Origin: Microbispora hainanensis
GTDB taxonomy: Bacteria > Actinomycetota > Actinomycetes > Streptosporangiales > Streptosporangiaceae
DNA length: 64,000 nucleotides
Reading direction: 5' to 3'
Assembly: GCF_006874475.1 (NCBI RefSeq)
Contig: NZ_VIRM01000001.1
Span: 248,001 to 312,000, forward strand
Shown in pieces: positions 1-9,914 of this stretch (position 1 is the stretch's first letter; each line of letters begins with the position of its first letter). Below the pieces are notes generated by a model. The model was not told where the DNA came from. It ran no database searches and saw only the letters and a program-made list of their open reading frames with translations. A program made the position numbers and the translations under genes.

Positions 1-226
1 CGCGCAGTTCGCAGGCGCCCCTGAGCATGATCGTGGCCCCGGGCAGGCCGTCGCCGTACGTGCGCGGGCCGAGACTCCGCTGCGCCCCGGCCGCCGCCTC
101 ACCGTCGCCGACGACGTGTTTCCTGCTCCCGTGGATCACTGCCTGCGGTCGGGTGGACGGATCGTCGGCGATCGTGTGCGGGTGGGCGCCGCCGATGAGG
201 GCGATGACGCGGGCCTGGACCGCCGG

Positions 227-572
227 GCGCGCGTCCCCGCCCTCGTCGCCGAGGCGGTGGCCTCAGGCGCGCGGCGGCTGGTGCTGCTGTCCGCCCACGG
301 CGTGGGCGAGGCCGGAGACGACCACCCCCTGAAGTCCGCGGAGCGGGCCGTACGCGACTCGGGCGTCGGCTGGACCATCCTGCGGCCCGACTGGTTCTCG
401 CAGAACTTCAGCGAGGCCTTCTGGCGGCAGGGGATCCTGGCCGGCGCTCTGGCCCTGCCGACCGGCGACGGGCGCACCCCGTTCGTCGACGCGGAGGACA
501 TCGCCGAGGTCGCCGCGGCGGCGGTTCGAGGACTATGTCGCCGCGACCGCCGCCGCGGGCCACTGGAACTGA
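227..572 (+). pseudogene. Remnant of an NmrA-like NAD(P)-binding reductase
   Basis: The frame through about 227-525 encodes a typical mid-portion of NmrA-type atypical SDR proteins (RRLVLLSAHGVGE, then ERAVRDSGVGWTILRPDWF and FVDAEDIAEVAAAA). The N-terminal Rossmann GxxGxxG segment is absent. A second frame, joining in the GCG-rich run near 525-531, reads FEDYVAATAAAGHWN then a stop at 570-572, which resembles the C-terminal tail of the same family. Roughly 70 residues expected between the two parts are missing. I infer an internal deletion plus frameshift and loss of the 5' end, so this is a decayed gene. Bases 1-226 show nothing else I can support. Confidence 0.6.
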
Positions 573-669
573 CCCGCCCGGCCGTTCGGCGGCGCAGCGC
601 GTTCGGCTCCGTACGGCGGGGTCGGTAAGCTGCGGGGAGATCCCGGCGAGGCCCAGAAGAGGTGCAGGA

Positions 670-1464
670 ATGATCGCGATTCTCGGGACAGGAAAGATGG
701 GCGAGGCCCTGCTCTCCGGGCTCGTACGCGCAGGTCTGCGGCCGGACGAGATCGTGGCGACGGCCCGGAGGCCCGAGCGGGCCGAGGCGCTGCGCGAGCG
801 ATACGGCGTGCGGGTCGCGGGCAACGCCGAGGCCGCCAAGCTGGCCGACACGCTCATCCTCGCGGTCAAGCCGCAGGACATGAACGCGCTGCTGACCGAG
901 ATCTCCCCGCACGTGGCGGCCGACCGGCTGGTGATCTCGGTGGCCGCCGGCATCACGACCGCCTTCGTGGAGGAGAGGCTCGCGGACGGCGTGGCCGTCG
1001 TCCGCGTCATGTCCAACACGCCCGTCCTGGTGGACGAGGCCATGAGCGTCATCTCGGCCGGGGCGCACGCCTCGGAGGAGCACCTGAAGCGCACCGAGGA
1101 GCTTCTCAGCCCGGTGGGCAAGGTGCTGCGCATCCCCGAGTCGCAGCAGGACGCCGCCACAGCCCTGTCCGGCAGCGGCCCGGCGTACTTCTTCTACCTG
1201 GTCGAGGCCATGGTCGACGCCGGGATCCTGCTGGGCATGCCGCGTGCCGCGGCCCTCGACATGGTCACCCAGTCGATCGTCGGCGCCGCGATCATGCTGC
1301 GCGACTCCGGGGAGCACCCGGTGATCCTGCGCGAGGCCGTGACCTCGCCCGGAGGCACCACGATCTCCGCCATCGCCGAGCTGGAGCGTCACAAGGTGCG
1401 GGCCGCGTTCCTCGACGCGATCGAGGCGGCCTGCGAGCGCAGCCGCCGTCTCGCCGCCGGCTGA
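670..1464 (+). CDS. proC: Pyrroline-5-carboxylate reductase
   Basis: Last step of proline synthesis: NAD(P)H-dependent reduction of pyrroline-5-carboxylate, in the cytoplasm. The 264-residue product has the normal family length. It starts with the Rossmann motif AILGTGKMGEALLSG, and the family signature LSGSGPAYFFYLVEAMVDAG begins near residue 166, followed by TSPGGTTISAI. The frame is open further upstream to 535, but the ATG at 670 puts the Rossmann strand at the very N terminus and has a purine-rich AGGTGCAGGA just before it, so I chose it. It stands alone after the reductase remnant. Confidence 0.96.
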   Translation: MIAILGTGKMGEALLSGLVRAGLRPDEIVATARRPERAEALRERYGVRVAGNAEAAKLADTLILAVKPQDMNALLTEISPHVAADRLVISVAAGITTAFVEERLADGVAVVRVMSNTPVLVDEAMSVISAGAHASEEHLKRTEELLSPVGKVLRIPESQQDAATALSGSGPAYFFYLVEAMVDAGILLGMPRAAALDMVTQSIVGAAIMLRDSGEHPVILREAVTSPGGTTISAIAELERHKVRAAFLDAIEAACERSRRLAAG

Positions 1465-1591
1465 CCCGCAGCGCTTCCTCCGGTTCGCGGGCGGCCGCCC
1501 CGGTTGCCCCGGTTGTCACAGTTGGCACAGTTCGCCCGGTGACGACCGGCGTTCCCGGGACGGCGGATGACCATCGCTTTACGATTGGCGG

Positions 1592-2979
1592 GTGACGTGT
1601 CGTCGCGTGGTCGTCCCGCTCATCGCCGTCCTGCTCGCCGCCGGGTGCACGTCGTCCGAACCGCAGAAGGCCGCCGTGGCCGTGGTCACGAGAACCACCG
1701 TCAGCGAGGTCGTCGAGGCCCCGGCGACCGTGGGCGCCCGTGCGACGGCCACCCTGACCGCGCCCGCCTCCGGCACGATCGCCCGCCTGTACGTCCAGGA
1801 CGGCGACACGGTGAAGAAGGGCCAGATCCTCGCCAGGATCAGCTCTCCCCAGGCCAGGCAGCAGCTTTCGGCCGCGCGTGAGGCCGACCGGCAGGCCGCC
1901 AAGCCCGTCTCCTTCGGCGGCGGCGCTCCGGTGAGCGTGCGGCTGCCGAGCCTGCGGCTGCCGAGCTCGCTCGACACGCACGTCGCCCGGTCGTTCGCCC
2001 AGGCCAGGAAGGCGGCCAGGTCGATCGGCGACCGCACGGCCAGGGCCCGGCTGCTGGCCGCCATCGACACCGCCGAGAAGCGCCAGCGGGCCCAGCGGCG
2101 GGCGCTCGGCGAGGTGCTCGACGGGCTCACCCGGGCCATCGGCCAGAGCCTGTCGCAGGTGAGCGGCCAGATGAGCGCGGGGATCAGCGGGCTGAGCGCG
2201 TCGATGGCGTCGCTGCGGGCCGCGTCGAGGTCGCAGACCAAAGCGGCCGTGCGCGCGGCCGAGCAGACCGTGGACGCCCTGGCCGTCAGGGCGCCGTTCG
2301 GCGGCGTGGTCACGCTCGGCGGCGCGTCCTCCGCCTCGGGCGGGGCCGGCCTCGGCGCGCTGGTCTCGCAGCTGCCCGCCGGTCTGACGGGCCAGGCGGG
2401 TGCCGCGGCGGCCGCCCCCGCGGGCCGTTCCGGCGGGACGATCGCCACCGGCGTCCCGGTGGCCGCCGGAGACCCGATCGTCACCGTGACCGACGTGTCG
2501 GTGCTCACGTTGTCGGCCGACGTGGACGAGACCGACGTACTGCTGGTGCACAAGGGCACGCCTGCCGACGTCGAGTTCGACGCGGTGACGGGCGCGACCT
2601 ACACCGCCACCGTGACGGGCGTGGGAGTCATCCCCAAGGAGGGCGCGACCGGCGGGGTCGGCTATCCCGTACGGCTGCGCCTGGGCCGGGGCGCCTACGA
2701 CGACGGCGGCGCGGCCCCCGCGCCCAAGCCGGGGATGAGCGCCGTGGTGCGGCTGGCCGTACGCCGCTCGGAGAACGTCACGGCCGTGCCCGCGTCGGCG
2801 ATCGTGACGAGCGGCCGGGAGTCGATCGTGTGGGTGGTGCGCGACGGCAGAGCCGAGCGGCGGGTCGTCCGGCTGGGCGCGCAGGGCGACGCGGTCGTGG
2901 AGATCCTCAGCGGGGTGTCCCCCGGTGAGCGGGTGGTGGTAAAGGGCGCCGACGCCGTACGCCCCGGCCAGTCGCTGTC

Positions 2980-2983
<4 letters not shown>
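1592..2983 (+). CDS. HlyD/MacA-type efflux adaptor lipoprotein
   Basis: Membrane-anchored adaptor subunit of a MacAB-like ABC exporter. Residues 1-19 form a short lipoprotein signal ending in LLAAGC (lipidated Cys19). A biotinyl-lipoyl-like hairpin half (GTIARLYVQDGDTVKKGQIL) lies near residue 65, a helical insert follows, then a second lipoyl half (VRAPFGGVVTLGG) and a beta-barrel region with GMSAVVRLAVRR and VVKGADAV. The GTG start lies 5 bases after a -10-like TACGAT (1581-1586), so the mRNA is probably leaderless. The stop overlaps the next gene (GTGA), showing translational coupling to the ATPase. A Gram-positive host has no outer-membrane TolC, so the adaptor probably works at the outer face of the membrane; the substrate is unknown. 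Confidence 0.85.
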
Positions 2984-3732
<749 letters not shown>

Positions 3733-3742
3733 GGGCGGCGTC

Positions 3743-4927
3743 ATGAGGACGGCCGAGGCGCTGCGGATGGCGGTGGAGGCGCTGCGGGTCAACCGGCTGC
3801 GCAGCATGCTGACCATGCTCGGCGTGATCATCGGCGTGCTGTCGGTCGTGATCCTCGTCGCCATCGGCACCGGGGCCAAGAACGCCGTCGAGAAGGAGAT
3901 CGCGGGGCTCGGCAGCAACATCATCCTCGTGGTCCCCGGGCAGGTGGGGCTGGGCGCGGCCCCCACCCAGAGCCGCCTCGACCTGTCGGACGTCGCGTAC
4001 GTGCGCCGCGTGGTCGGCGACCCCTCGAAGGTGACGGTCGCGGTGAACTCCGGCGAGCCGGTGCGGGTGGGCCGCGTGGAGGTGTTCGCCACGCTCACCG
4101 GCACCGACGAGAACATGCCGCACGTCTTCGACCGGCCGCTGCGCCGGGGCCGCTATCTGACCGGGACCGACGTGGACACCCGGCGGCGCGTGGTGATCCT
4201 CGGCTCGGAGGTCGCGGCCAAGCTGTTCGGGGACGTCGATCCGATCGGCCGCCAGGTCACGATCGCCGGGGTGCGGTTCCGGGTGATCGGCGTCTACGAG
4301 ACCGTCGGATCCACGTTCGGGGTGGCGCGGGACCAGGAGGTGCATCTGCCCGTCACGACCGCCCAGCGGCTGATCGGGCTGCCGAGGATCAACGGCATCG
4401 CCGTCGGCGCCTCCGGCCCGGACGAGATCGAACCGCTGCGGCAGCGGGTCGTGGCCGCCCTCGCCGCCCGCTATCCGGACGAGACATTCTCGGCCGTCAC
4501 GCAGACCCAGCTCCTCGGCACGATCGGCACGGTCCTCGGCATGCTGACCGGCGTGCTGGCCGCCATCGCGGGGATCTCCCTGCTGGTCGGCGGCGTCGGG
4601 GTGTCCAACATCATGCTGGTGAGCGTCAGGGAGCGCACCAAGGAGATCGGCCTGCGCAAGGCGCTCGGCGCCCGGGGCCGCGACATCCTCGGCCAGTTCC
4701 TGATCGAGGCCGTGCTGCTGACCACGATCGGCGGGGTGATCGGCATCCTGACCGGGGTCGGCGGCGCGCTGCTGATCCAGGCGGTCTCGCCGGTGCCCGC
4801 GTCGATCACCTGGTGGTCGATCGTGCTCGCCTTCGGGGTCTCCGCGGCCGTCGGCGTCTTCTTCGGCGTCGCCCCCGCCCGGCGGGCCGCCCGGCTCGAT
4901 CCCGTCGTCGCCCTGCGTACGGACTGA
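3743..4927 (+). CDS. MacB/FtsX-type ABC transporter permease
   Basis: Permease of the three-gene export operon. The 394-residue protein has one transmembrane helix near residues 20-42 (SMLTMLGVIIGVLSVVILVA), a large extracytoplasmic MacB_PCD-type domain with GSNIILVVPGQ and VTIAGVRFRVIGVYE, then the FtsX domain with three C-terminal helices. The motif VSVRERTKEIGLRKALGAR precedes the second helix and is diagnostic of the MacB/LolC family. It ends with the usual AARLDPVVALR tail. No outer-membrane partner is encoded, as expected for a monoderm. Confidence 0.93.
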   Translation: MRTAEALRMAVEALRVNRLRSMLTMLGVIIGVLSVVILVAIGTGAKNAVEKEIAGLGSNIILVVPGQVGLGAAPTQSRLDLSDVAYVRRVVGDPSKVTVAVNSGEPVRVGRVEVFATLTGTDENMPHVFDRPLRRGRYLTGTDVDTRRRVVILGSEVAAKLFGDVDPIGRQVTIAGVRFRVIGVYETVGSTFGVARDQEVHLPVTTAQRLIGLPRINGIAVGASGPDEIEPLRQRVVAALAARYPDETFSAVTQTQLLGTIGTVLGMLTGVLAAIAGISLLVGGVGVSNIMLVSVRERTKEIGLRKALGARGRDILGQFLIEAVLLTTIGGVIGILTGVGGALLIQAVSPVPASITWWSIVLAFGVSAAVGVFFGVAPARRAARLDPVVALRTD

Positions 4928-5020
4928 ACGGGCCGCACGGGCTGCACGGACTCGATGGGCCGGACGGGCGCGTGACGCCCGCGTGAACGCCGGTGACGGC
5001 ATGTGCGGTAGCGTCGCGGC

Positions 5021-6184
5021 ATGAGTCAGGCGGTGCGGGTCGTCTGGGACGACGCTCTGGTTTCTTACGACTTCGGGCCCGGCCATCCGCTCGCGCCCGT
5101 ACGCGTCGAGCTCGCCATGGCGCTCGCCCGCGACCTGGGCGTGCTCGACGGCACCGAGACGACCGGCTGCGTCCCCGCCACCGAGGACGAGATCGCGCTG
5201 GTGCACAACCGCGACTACATCGAGGCGGTCAAGAACGTCTCGAAGGACGGCCGCCCCGACATGCGCTACGGGATCGGCAGCGAGGACAACCCCGCCTTCG
5301 CGGGCGTTCACGAGGCGGCCGCCCTGGTCACCGGCGCGTCGCTGGCCGCCGCGAGGGCGGTGTGGACCGGCGAGGCCGAGCACGCGGTCAACATCGCGGG
5401 CGGGCTGCACCACGCCATGCCCGGCGCCGCCAGCGGCTTCTGCGTCTACAACGACCCGGCCGTCGCCATCGCGTGGCTGCTGTCACAGGGCGCGACGAGG
5501 ATCGCGTACGTGGATGTGGACGTGCACCACGGCGACGGCGTGCAGGCGGCGTTCTACGACGATCCGCGGGTGCTCACGATCAGCCTGCACGAGAGCCCGC
5601 GCACGCTGTTTCCCGGCACCGGCTTCCCCCAGGAAACCGGCGCGGACGGCACCGCGGTCAACGTGGCGCTGCCGGCCGGCTGCGGCGACGCCGGATGGCT
5701 GCGCGCCTTCCACGCGGTGGTCCCGCCGCTGCTGCACGCCTTCGCGCCGCAGATCCTCGTCACCCAGCAGGGCTGCGACAGTCACGCCCTCGACCCGCTG
5801 GCCCATCTCATGCTGAGCCTGGACGGGCAGCGCATGGCGTACGCCGCGCTGCACCGGCTGGCGCACGAGACCGCGGGCGGCCGCTGGATCGCGGTGGGCG
5901 GCGGGGGATACGAACTGGTCCAGGTCGTGCCGCGGGCGTGGACGCACCTGATGGCCGAGGCGCTGGGGCGGCCCGTCGAGCCGTCGACCGCCACACCGGA
6001 GACCTGGCGGACGTACGCGCGGGAGCGTACCGGGGAGATGGCTCCTCTGACCATGACAGACGGGCGTCACCCGCAATGGCGCGACATTTCGGAAGGGTAC
6101 GATCCAGCCGACGCCATCGACCGGGCCGTCATCGCCACCAGGAAGGCCGTGTTCCCCTTCCACGGCCTGGACCCCATGCCCTGA
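5021..6184 (+). CDS. acuC: AcuC-like deacetylase of the histone deacetylase family
   Basis: Zinc-dependent class I HDAC-fold deacetylase. In Bacillus AcuC acts on acetyl-CoA synthetase; that role here is inferred from the family. The sequence has GGLHHAMPGAASGFCVYND (127-145), the metal-binding YVDVDVHHGDG (Asp167, His169) and QQGCDSHALDPL, then a glycine-rich GGGGYE near the C terminus. Length (387) is normal. ATG 5021 lies 6 bases after TAGCGT (5009-5014), so it may be leaderless. The following gene begins 42 bases downstream and is probably co-transcribed. Confidence 0.9.
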   Translation: MSQAVRVVWDDALVSYDFGPGHPLAPVRVELAMALARDLGVLDGTETTGCVPATEDEIALVHNRDYIEAVKNVSKDGRPDMRYGIGSEDNPAFAGVHEAAALVTGASLAAARAVWTGEAEHAVNIAGGLHHAMPGAASGFCVYNDPAVAIAWLLSQGATRIAYVDVDVHHGDGVQAAFYDDPRVLTISLHESPRTLFPGTGFPQETGADGTAVNVALPAGCGDAGWLRAFHAVVPPLLHAFAPQILVTQQGCDSHALDPLAHLMLSLDGQRMAYAALHRLAHETAGGRWIAVGGGGYELVQVVPRAWTHLMAEALGRPVEPSTATPETWRTYARERTGEMAPLTMTDGRHPQWRDISEGYDPADAIDRAVIATRKAVFPFHGLDPMP

Positions 6185-6226
6185 GAAGTACGGAATCATG
6201 CCGAGCCGAGGAGCGCTGTACCTGTT

Positions 6227-7018
6227 GTGACCGCACCACCCTCCCGAGCCCCCTCCCGGGCCGAACTGCGCGAACACCTCGTCCGGACCGCCATCGCGGG
6301 CGACGTGGCGACCAGCCGCGAGAACAACCTCGACCACTATCGGTCGCTCGCGCTGCGCGACCCGCACTATTTGTTCGGGCTCACCTTCGAGGGCGAGTGG
6401 TCCTACCACGAGGTGCTGGCGCTCATGTCCGAAAAGGTGGGAGTGACCGCCGACCCCGGCCATCGCGAGGGCCCCGACACCATCGACCCCGAGCGCACCA
6501 TCGACGCCGTGGAGGAGATGGGCGAGCGGATCGCCAAGGTGCTGCGGCGCGGCGCGCCCCGGGTCGTGGTCGCCACCGGGCACCCGACCGGCCTGCTCAC
6601 CGTCCACCTCGCGGTGGCGCGGTTCCTCGCGGAGCACGGAGCGACCCTGCTCACCCCGGCCGAGGGGTGGGCGTACGTCAGCGGCCTCGGCCGGCGCAGG
6701 CAGATCCGCTACCTCGACAGCGTGGCGATGCTGGAGGACCGGGGCACGTTCGTGCACACCCACGAGGCTGCGCCGATGGAGGCGATGCTCGCCGAGGAGC
6801 GGCCCGACTTCGTGATCGCCGATCACGGCTGGGCCGGGGCCGCGGGCGAGGCCGGGGTCGAGACCGTGGGCTTCGCCGACAGCAACGACCCCGCGCTGTT
6901 CGTGGGCGAGGCCGAGGGCAAGATCGCCGTCACCGTTCCTCTCGATGACAATGTGCTGCCGCGCTACTACGCTCCGCTGACGGCGTACCTGCTCGATCGG
7001 GTCGCCCGCAGCCTCTGA
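6227..7018 (+). CDS. Phosphatase-like conserved actinobacterial protein
   Basis: A 263-residue protein that I recognise as the gene commonly annotated 'phosphatase' beside acuC in actinobacteria; no experimental function is known to me. Visible features are a helical N-terminal part (LREHLVRTAIAGD), a Rossmann-like core with VVVATGHPTGLLTVHLAVARF, LLTPAEGWAYVSG and a DFVIADHGWAGAAGEAG loop near the C terminus. No classical HAD, PPM or His-phosphatase motif is evident, so the activity is not shown by sequence. GTG 6227 is taken because the frame begins there with a Pro/Ser-rich start after acuC. Confidence 0.7.
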   Translation: MTAPPSRAPSRAELREHLVRTAIAGDVATSRENNLDHYRSLALRDPHYLFGLTFEGEWSYHEVLALMSEKVGVTADPGHREGPDTIDPERTIDAVEEMGERIAKVLRRGAPRVVVATGHPTGLLTVHLAVARFLAEHGATLLTPAEGWAYVSGLGRRRQIRYLDSVAMLEDRGTFVHTHEAAPMEAMLAEERPDFVIADHGWAGAAGEAGVETVGFADSNDPALFVGEAEGKIAVTVPLDDNVLPRYYAPLTAYLLDRVARSL

Positions 7019-7230
7019 CACCCCTTCCGGACCTCCCAAACCGGGCATTTCGCGCCCGTTTTTGCGCCTCCGTGTCGACGGTTTGCCAACTTTTTCGTGT
7101 GTCTGGGCGACTCTAATGTGAGAGAAGTTGGTCCGTTCCAAGATTGAGGCGAGGGGCACGGCCCGGCTGCTGCCAGCGACTTTCCCGATTTTGACGGCAC
7201 ATGGCTCCGTGGACTGATGGAACGAGGGGT

Positions 7231-7258
7231 TTGCCTACTCGGAGTCCGGACTTACGCT
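7231..7258 (+). promoter_or_regulatory. Putative promoter of the BdtA-like gene
   Basis: TTGCCT (7231-7236) and TACGCT (7253-7258) are separated by 16 bases, a reasonable sigma-70-type promoter. It sits in the 312-base gap 7019-7330, which is less GC-rich than its surroundings and contains no gene I can support. Transcription from here would leave a 5' UTR of about 65 bases before the ATG at 7331. Assignment is by eye only. Confidence 0.4.
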
Positions 7259-7330
7259 GACGGCAGTACACGTGCGTGAGCAATGGCACCAGTGGGGATA
7301 ACCCGGAAACACGTGCGGAAGAGGCGTCCG

Positions 7331-7534
7331 ATGGGTGCAGGCGAAAGACCTCTCAGCGAGGTGAAGTTCTTGACGGTGGCCGAGGTGGCGACCGTCATGC
7401 GGGTGTCCAAGATGACCGTGTATCGGCTCGTGCACTCGGGAGAGTTACCGGCCATCCGTGTCGGCCGGTCCTTCAGGGTTCCCGAGCAGGCGGTCCACGA
7501 CTACTTGCGGGACGCGTTCATCGAAGCAGGGTGA
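7331..7534 (+). CDS. bdtA: Small excisionase/MerR-type DNA-binding protein (BdtA-like)
   Basis: A 67-residue protein made almost entirely of one helix-turn-helix domain: FLTVAEVATVMRVSKMTVYR then LVHSGELPAIRVGRSFRVPE. From memory it matches Streptomyces coelicolor SCO3328 (BdtA), a target of the developmental regulator BldD; it likely binds DNA as a regulator, not as a phage excisionase. The frame is open to 7283, but ATG 7331 follows GGAAGAGG at good spacing and gives the usual protein length. It precedes the tiny ribosomal protein gene and the epimerase, the same order I recall in Streptomyces. Confidence 0.85.
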   Translation: MGAGERPLSEVKFLTVAEVATVMRVSKMTVYRLVHSGELPAIRVGRSFRVPEQAVHDYLRDAFIEAG

Positions 7535-7689
7535 ACGGCACAGGCGACCACGCTTGAGGGCGGCGTGGCCGACTCCCGGTCGACGCGGGGTCCCCCGGGG
7601 GAGCGATCTACCACGGATCGCCGGTAGTCTGTTGAGCCGGTGTGCGCTCGCGCGCCGGTTGGACAGTCACACCTTCACCTGGGGGTCCC

Positions 7690-7788
7690 GTGGGCTCTGT
7701 GATCAAGAAGCGCCGCAAGCGTATGGCCAAGAAGAAGCACCGCAAGCTGCTCAAGAAGACCCGCATCCAGCGGCGTAACAAGAAGTAG
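7690..7788 (+). CDS. 32-residue bS22-like ribosomal protein (AURKAIP1/COX24 domain)
   Basis: A very small, extremely basic protein: [19 protein letters not shown], then a Lys/Arg-rich tail ending RRNKK. It matches the AURKAIP1/COX24-type proteins of high-GC Gram-positives; the mycobacterial homologue is a small-subunit protein (bS22) near the decoding centre. The GTG at 7690 gives 32 residues, the usual size, and is preceded by GGGGGT. It is too short for most gene callers. A possible -10 (TAGTCT, 7625-7630) lies upstream. The protein should sit on the 30S ribosome; its physiological role is unclear. Confidence 0.9.
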   Translation: MGSVIKKRRKRMAKKKHRKLLKKTRIQRRNKK

Positions 7789-7859
7789 CCGAGACGGAGC
7801 GCGCACCGGTCCTCACGGACCGGGCGACCGTGAACACGCACACCCCCGGCGAGGCGTCG

Positions 7860-8912
7860 ATGACTCGTACTGTGCTGGTCACCGGTGTCTCCGGTCACAT
7901 CGGCGCTCGTGTTGCGCTCGCGCTCGCGGCCGACCCGGAGATCGACCGGGTCATCGGCGTGGACACTGCGCCGCCGCCATCCCCTGCCGGGGAGGACGGC
8001 GCGGTGCTCGGCCGCACCGAGTTCGTCCGGGTCGCGTTGCGCAGTCCCGACCTGGTCAAGGTCATCAGGGACGCCGACGTCGACACCGTCGTGCACCTCA
8101 GCCTGGTCAGCGGCCCCGGTGGCAGCGGCCGGGCGGGCGGCTCGGGCGGCGGCCGCCCGGCCATGAAGGAGCACAACGTCATCGGGACGATGCAGCTGCT
8201 CGCGGCGTGTCAGCGCTCCGCCACCGTGCGCCGGGTGGTCGTGCGGTCCACCACCGCCGTGTACGGCTCCTCGCCGCACGCTCCCGCCGTGTTCACGGAG
8301 GACACCGAGCCCGTCGAGGGGTCGCACTCCGGGTTCGCCAGGGACGCCACCGAGCTCGAGACGTACGTGCGGGGCTTCGCCCGGCGCAGGCCCGACGTGA
8401 CGACGACGACGCTGCGCTTCGCCACGCTCATGGGGCCGAGCGTCGAATCACCGCTGACGAGCTATTTCTCGCAGCCGGTGCTGCCCACCGTGCTCGGCTT
8501 CGATCCCCGCCTGCAGTTCGTGCACGAGGACGACGCCGTCGAGGTGCTGTGCCGTACGGCAAGGGCCGATCATCCGGGCGTGTTCAACGTCGCGGGCGAC
8601 GGCGTCCTGCTGCTGTCGCAGTGCGCGCGGCGCACGGGCCGGCCGGTGATCCCCATGCCGTCCCCCGCCTTCCGCTTCGTCAGCGGGCTCGCCCGTGGCG
8701 CGCGGCTGGTGGACTTCTCACCCGAGCAGCTCGCGCTCATGAGCCACGGCCGGGCCGTGGACACCACCAGGCTCGCCGCCGAGCTCGGCTGGCGGCCGAA
8801 ATACAGCACGGCCGCGGCGTTCGACGACTTCCTCAGGTCGCGCGGCGGCCCCGGCGACCTGCCGCGTGCCCTGGTCGACTGGCTGGCCGACGTCGTCCGG
8901 CCGATTTCGTGA
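7860..8912 (+). CDS. NAD-dependent epimerase/dehydratase (extended SDR)
   Basis: Sugar-nucleotide-epimerase-like SDR. It begins with the Rossmann motif VLVTGVSGHIGARVALALA and has VVHLSLVSG for the dinucleotide-binding strand. The substrate side chains are less clear: TTAVYGSSPHAP is present, but the canonical YxxxK is not obvious in the usual place, which fits the divergent actinobacterial clade next to the bS22-like gene. ATG 7860 is chosen because the Rossmann strand follows at once; a GTG at 7830 would add ten residues. The next gene starts 10 bases after the stop, so the two are likely an operon. Confidence 0.8.
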   Translation: MTRTVLVTGVSGHIGARVALALAADPEIDRVIGVDTAPPPSPAGEDGAVLGRTEFVRVALRSPDLVKVIRDADVDTVVHLSLVSGPGGSGRAGGSGGGRPAMKEHNVIGTMQLLAACQRSATVRRVVVRSTTAVYGSSPHAPAVFTEDTEPVEGSHSGFARDATELETYVRGFARRRPDVTTTTLRFATLMGPSVESPLTSYFSQPVLPTVLGFDPRLQFVHEDDAVEVLCRTARADHPGVFNVAGDGVLLLSQCARRTGRPVIPMPSPAFRFVSGLARGARLVDFSPEQLALMSHGRAVDTTRLAAELGWRPKYSTAAAFDDFLRSRGGPGDLPRALVDWLADVVRPIS

Positions 8913-8922
8913 CGAGGCGTTG

Positions 8923-9813
8923 ATGGACGACTTCCAGGGCCGGCGTACGGACGAGAACGCGGGTGAACGCACGGCCGACGAGCGGCTCGCCGAGCTGTTC
9001 GCGTTCCTGCGGCGCAGGGTCACCGGCGAATACGAGGTCGACGAGTTCGGCTTCGATCCCGATCTCAACGAGAACGTGCTGCTGGAGGCGCTGCGCCCGC
9101 TCTATCGGCACTGGTTCAGGGTCGAGGCCCTCGGGCTCGGCAACGTGCCGGCCGACACGGGCGCGCTGATCGTGGCCAACCACTCCGGCACGCTGCCCGT
9201 GGACGCGCTGATGCTGCAGGTCGCGGTGCACGACGAGCTGAACAGGCCGCTGCGCCTGCTCGGGGCGCACCTGGTCTATCAGCTTCCGGTGCTCGGGCAC
9301 CTGGCCCGCAAGTCCGGGCACACGCTCGCCTGCCCCGAGGACGCCGACCGGCTGCTGCGCAAGGGCGAGGTCGTCGGGGTCTTCCCGGAGGGCTTCAAAG
9401 GCATCGGCAAGCCGTTCTCCGAGCGTTATCGGCTCCAGCGGTTCGGCCGGGGCGGGTTCGTCGCGTCGGCGATCAGGGCGGGCGTGCCGATCGTCCCGTG
9501 CGCCATCGTGGGGGCGGAGGAGATCTACCCCAAGATCGGCGACATTCCCGCGCTCGCCCGGCTGCTCGGCCTGCCCTACCTGCCGATCACGCCGCTGTTC
9601 CCCTGGCTCGGGCCGCTGGGCCTGCTTCCGCTGCCGTCCAAGTGGCTGATCGAGTTCGGCGAGCCGATCCGGACCGACGAGTACGCCCCGGAGGAGGCCG
9701 ACGACCCCATGCTGGTCTTCGACCTGACCGACCACGTCAGGGAGACCGTGCAACGACGGCTCGACGCGCTGCGGCTGCGCCGGGGGCCGGCGTTTTCCCC
9801 GATCGTGATGTGA
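8923..9813 (+). CDS. 1-acyl-glycerol-3-phosphate acyltransferase-like protein (PlsC family)
   Basis: Likely lysophospholipid acyltransferase. Block I is ANHSGTLPVDALM, which puts six residues between His and Asp instead of the canonical four. Block III is GVFPEGFKGIGKPFSERY, and VPIVPCAIVGAEEIYPKIGD is the block IV region. The 296-residue chain has no clear transmembrane helix but contains hydrophobic LPYLPITPLFPWLGPLGLLPLP. ATG 8923 follows the epimerase closely; upstream residues in the same frame overlap the epimerase and are excluded. The epimerase-acyltransferase pair is conserved in actinobacteria as I recall; substrates are unknown. Confidence 0.85.
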   Translation: MDDFQGRRTDENAGERTADERLAELFAFLRRRVTGEYEVDEFGFDPDLNENVLLEALRPLYRHWFRVEALGLGNVPADTGALIVANHSGTLPVDALMLQVAVHDELNRPLRLLGAHLVYQLPVLGHLARKSGHTLACPEDADRLLRKGEVVGVFPEGFKGIGKPFSERYRLQRFGRGGFVASAIRAGVPIVPCAIVGAEEIYPKIGDIPALARLLGLPYLPITPLFPWLGPLGLLPLPSKWLIEFGEPIRTDEYAPEEADDPMLVFDLTDHVRETVQRRLDALRLRRGPAFSPIVM

Positions 9814-9839
9814 CAACGCCCTTCCGGAGGCGTGTTGGG

Positions 9840-9907
9840 CACGGGGGTCTTACAAACACGGGGGTCTTACAAACACGGGGGTCTAACAAACACGGGGGTC
9901 TAACAAA
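9840..9907 (+). repeat. Four tandem copies of a 17-base repeat
   Basis: The unit CACGGGGGTCTTACAAA occurs four times head to tail (9840, 9857, 9874, 9891). Copies 1 and 2 are identical; copies 3 and 4 differ only by TAA for TTA in the middle. The array lies between the acyltransferase stop and the promoter-like region of the alpha/beta hydrolase. It is short enough to vary by slippage. Function unknown; it could move or buffer a regulatory site. Confidence 0.95.
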
Positions 9908-9914
9908 AGGGACC

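Noticed and set aside
1480-1560. Short direct repeats (CCCCGGTTG x2, CACAGTTSG x2) after proC
   Set aside because: Too short and imperfect to call an element; likely chance in low-complexity intergenic DNA.
7535-7689. Possible ncRNA from GC palindromes (CCCCCGGGGG, CGGTGTGCGC...CGCCGG) before the bS22-like gene
   Set aside because: Short palindromes are expected at this GC content; no conserved RNA family recognised.
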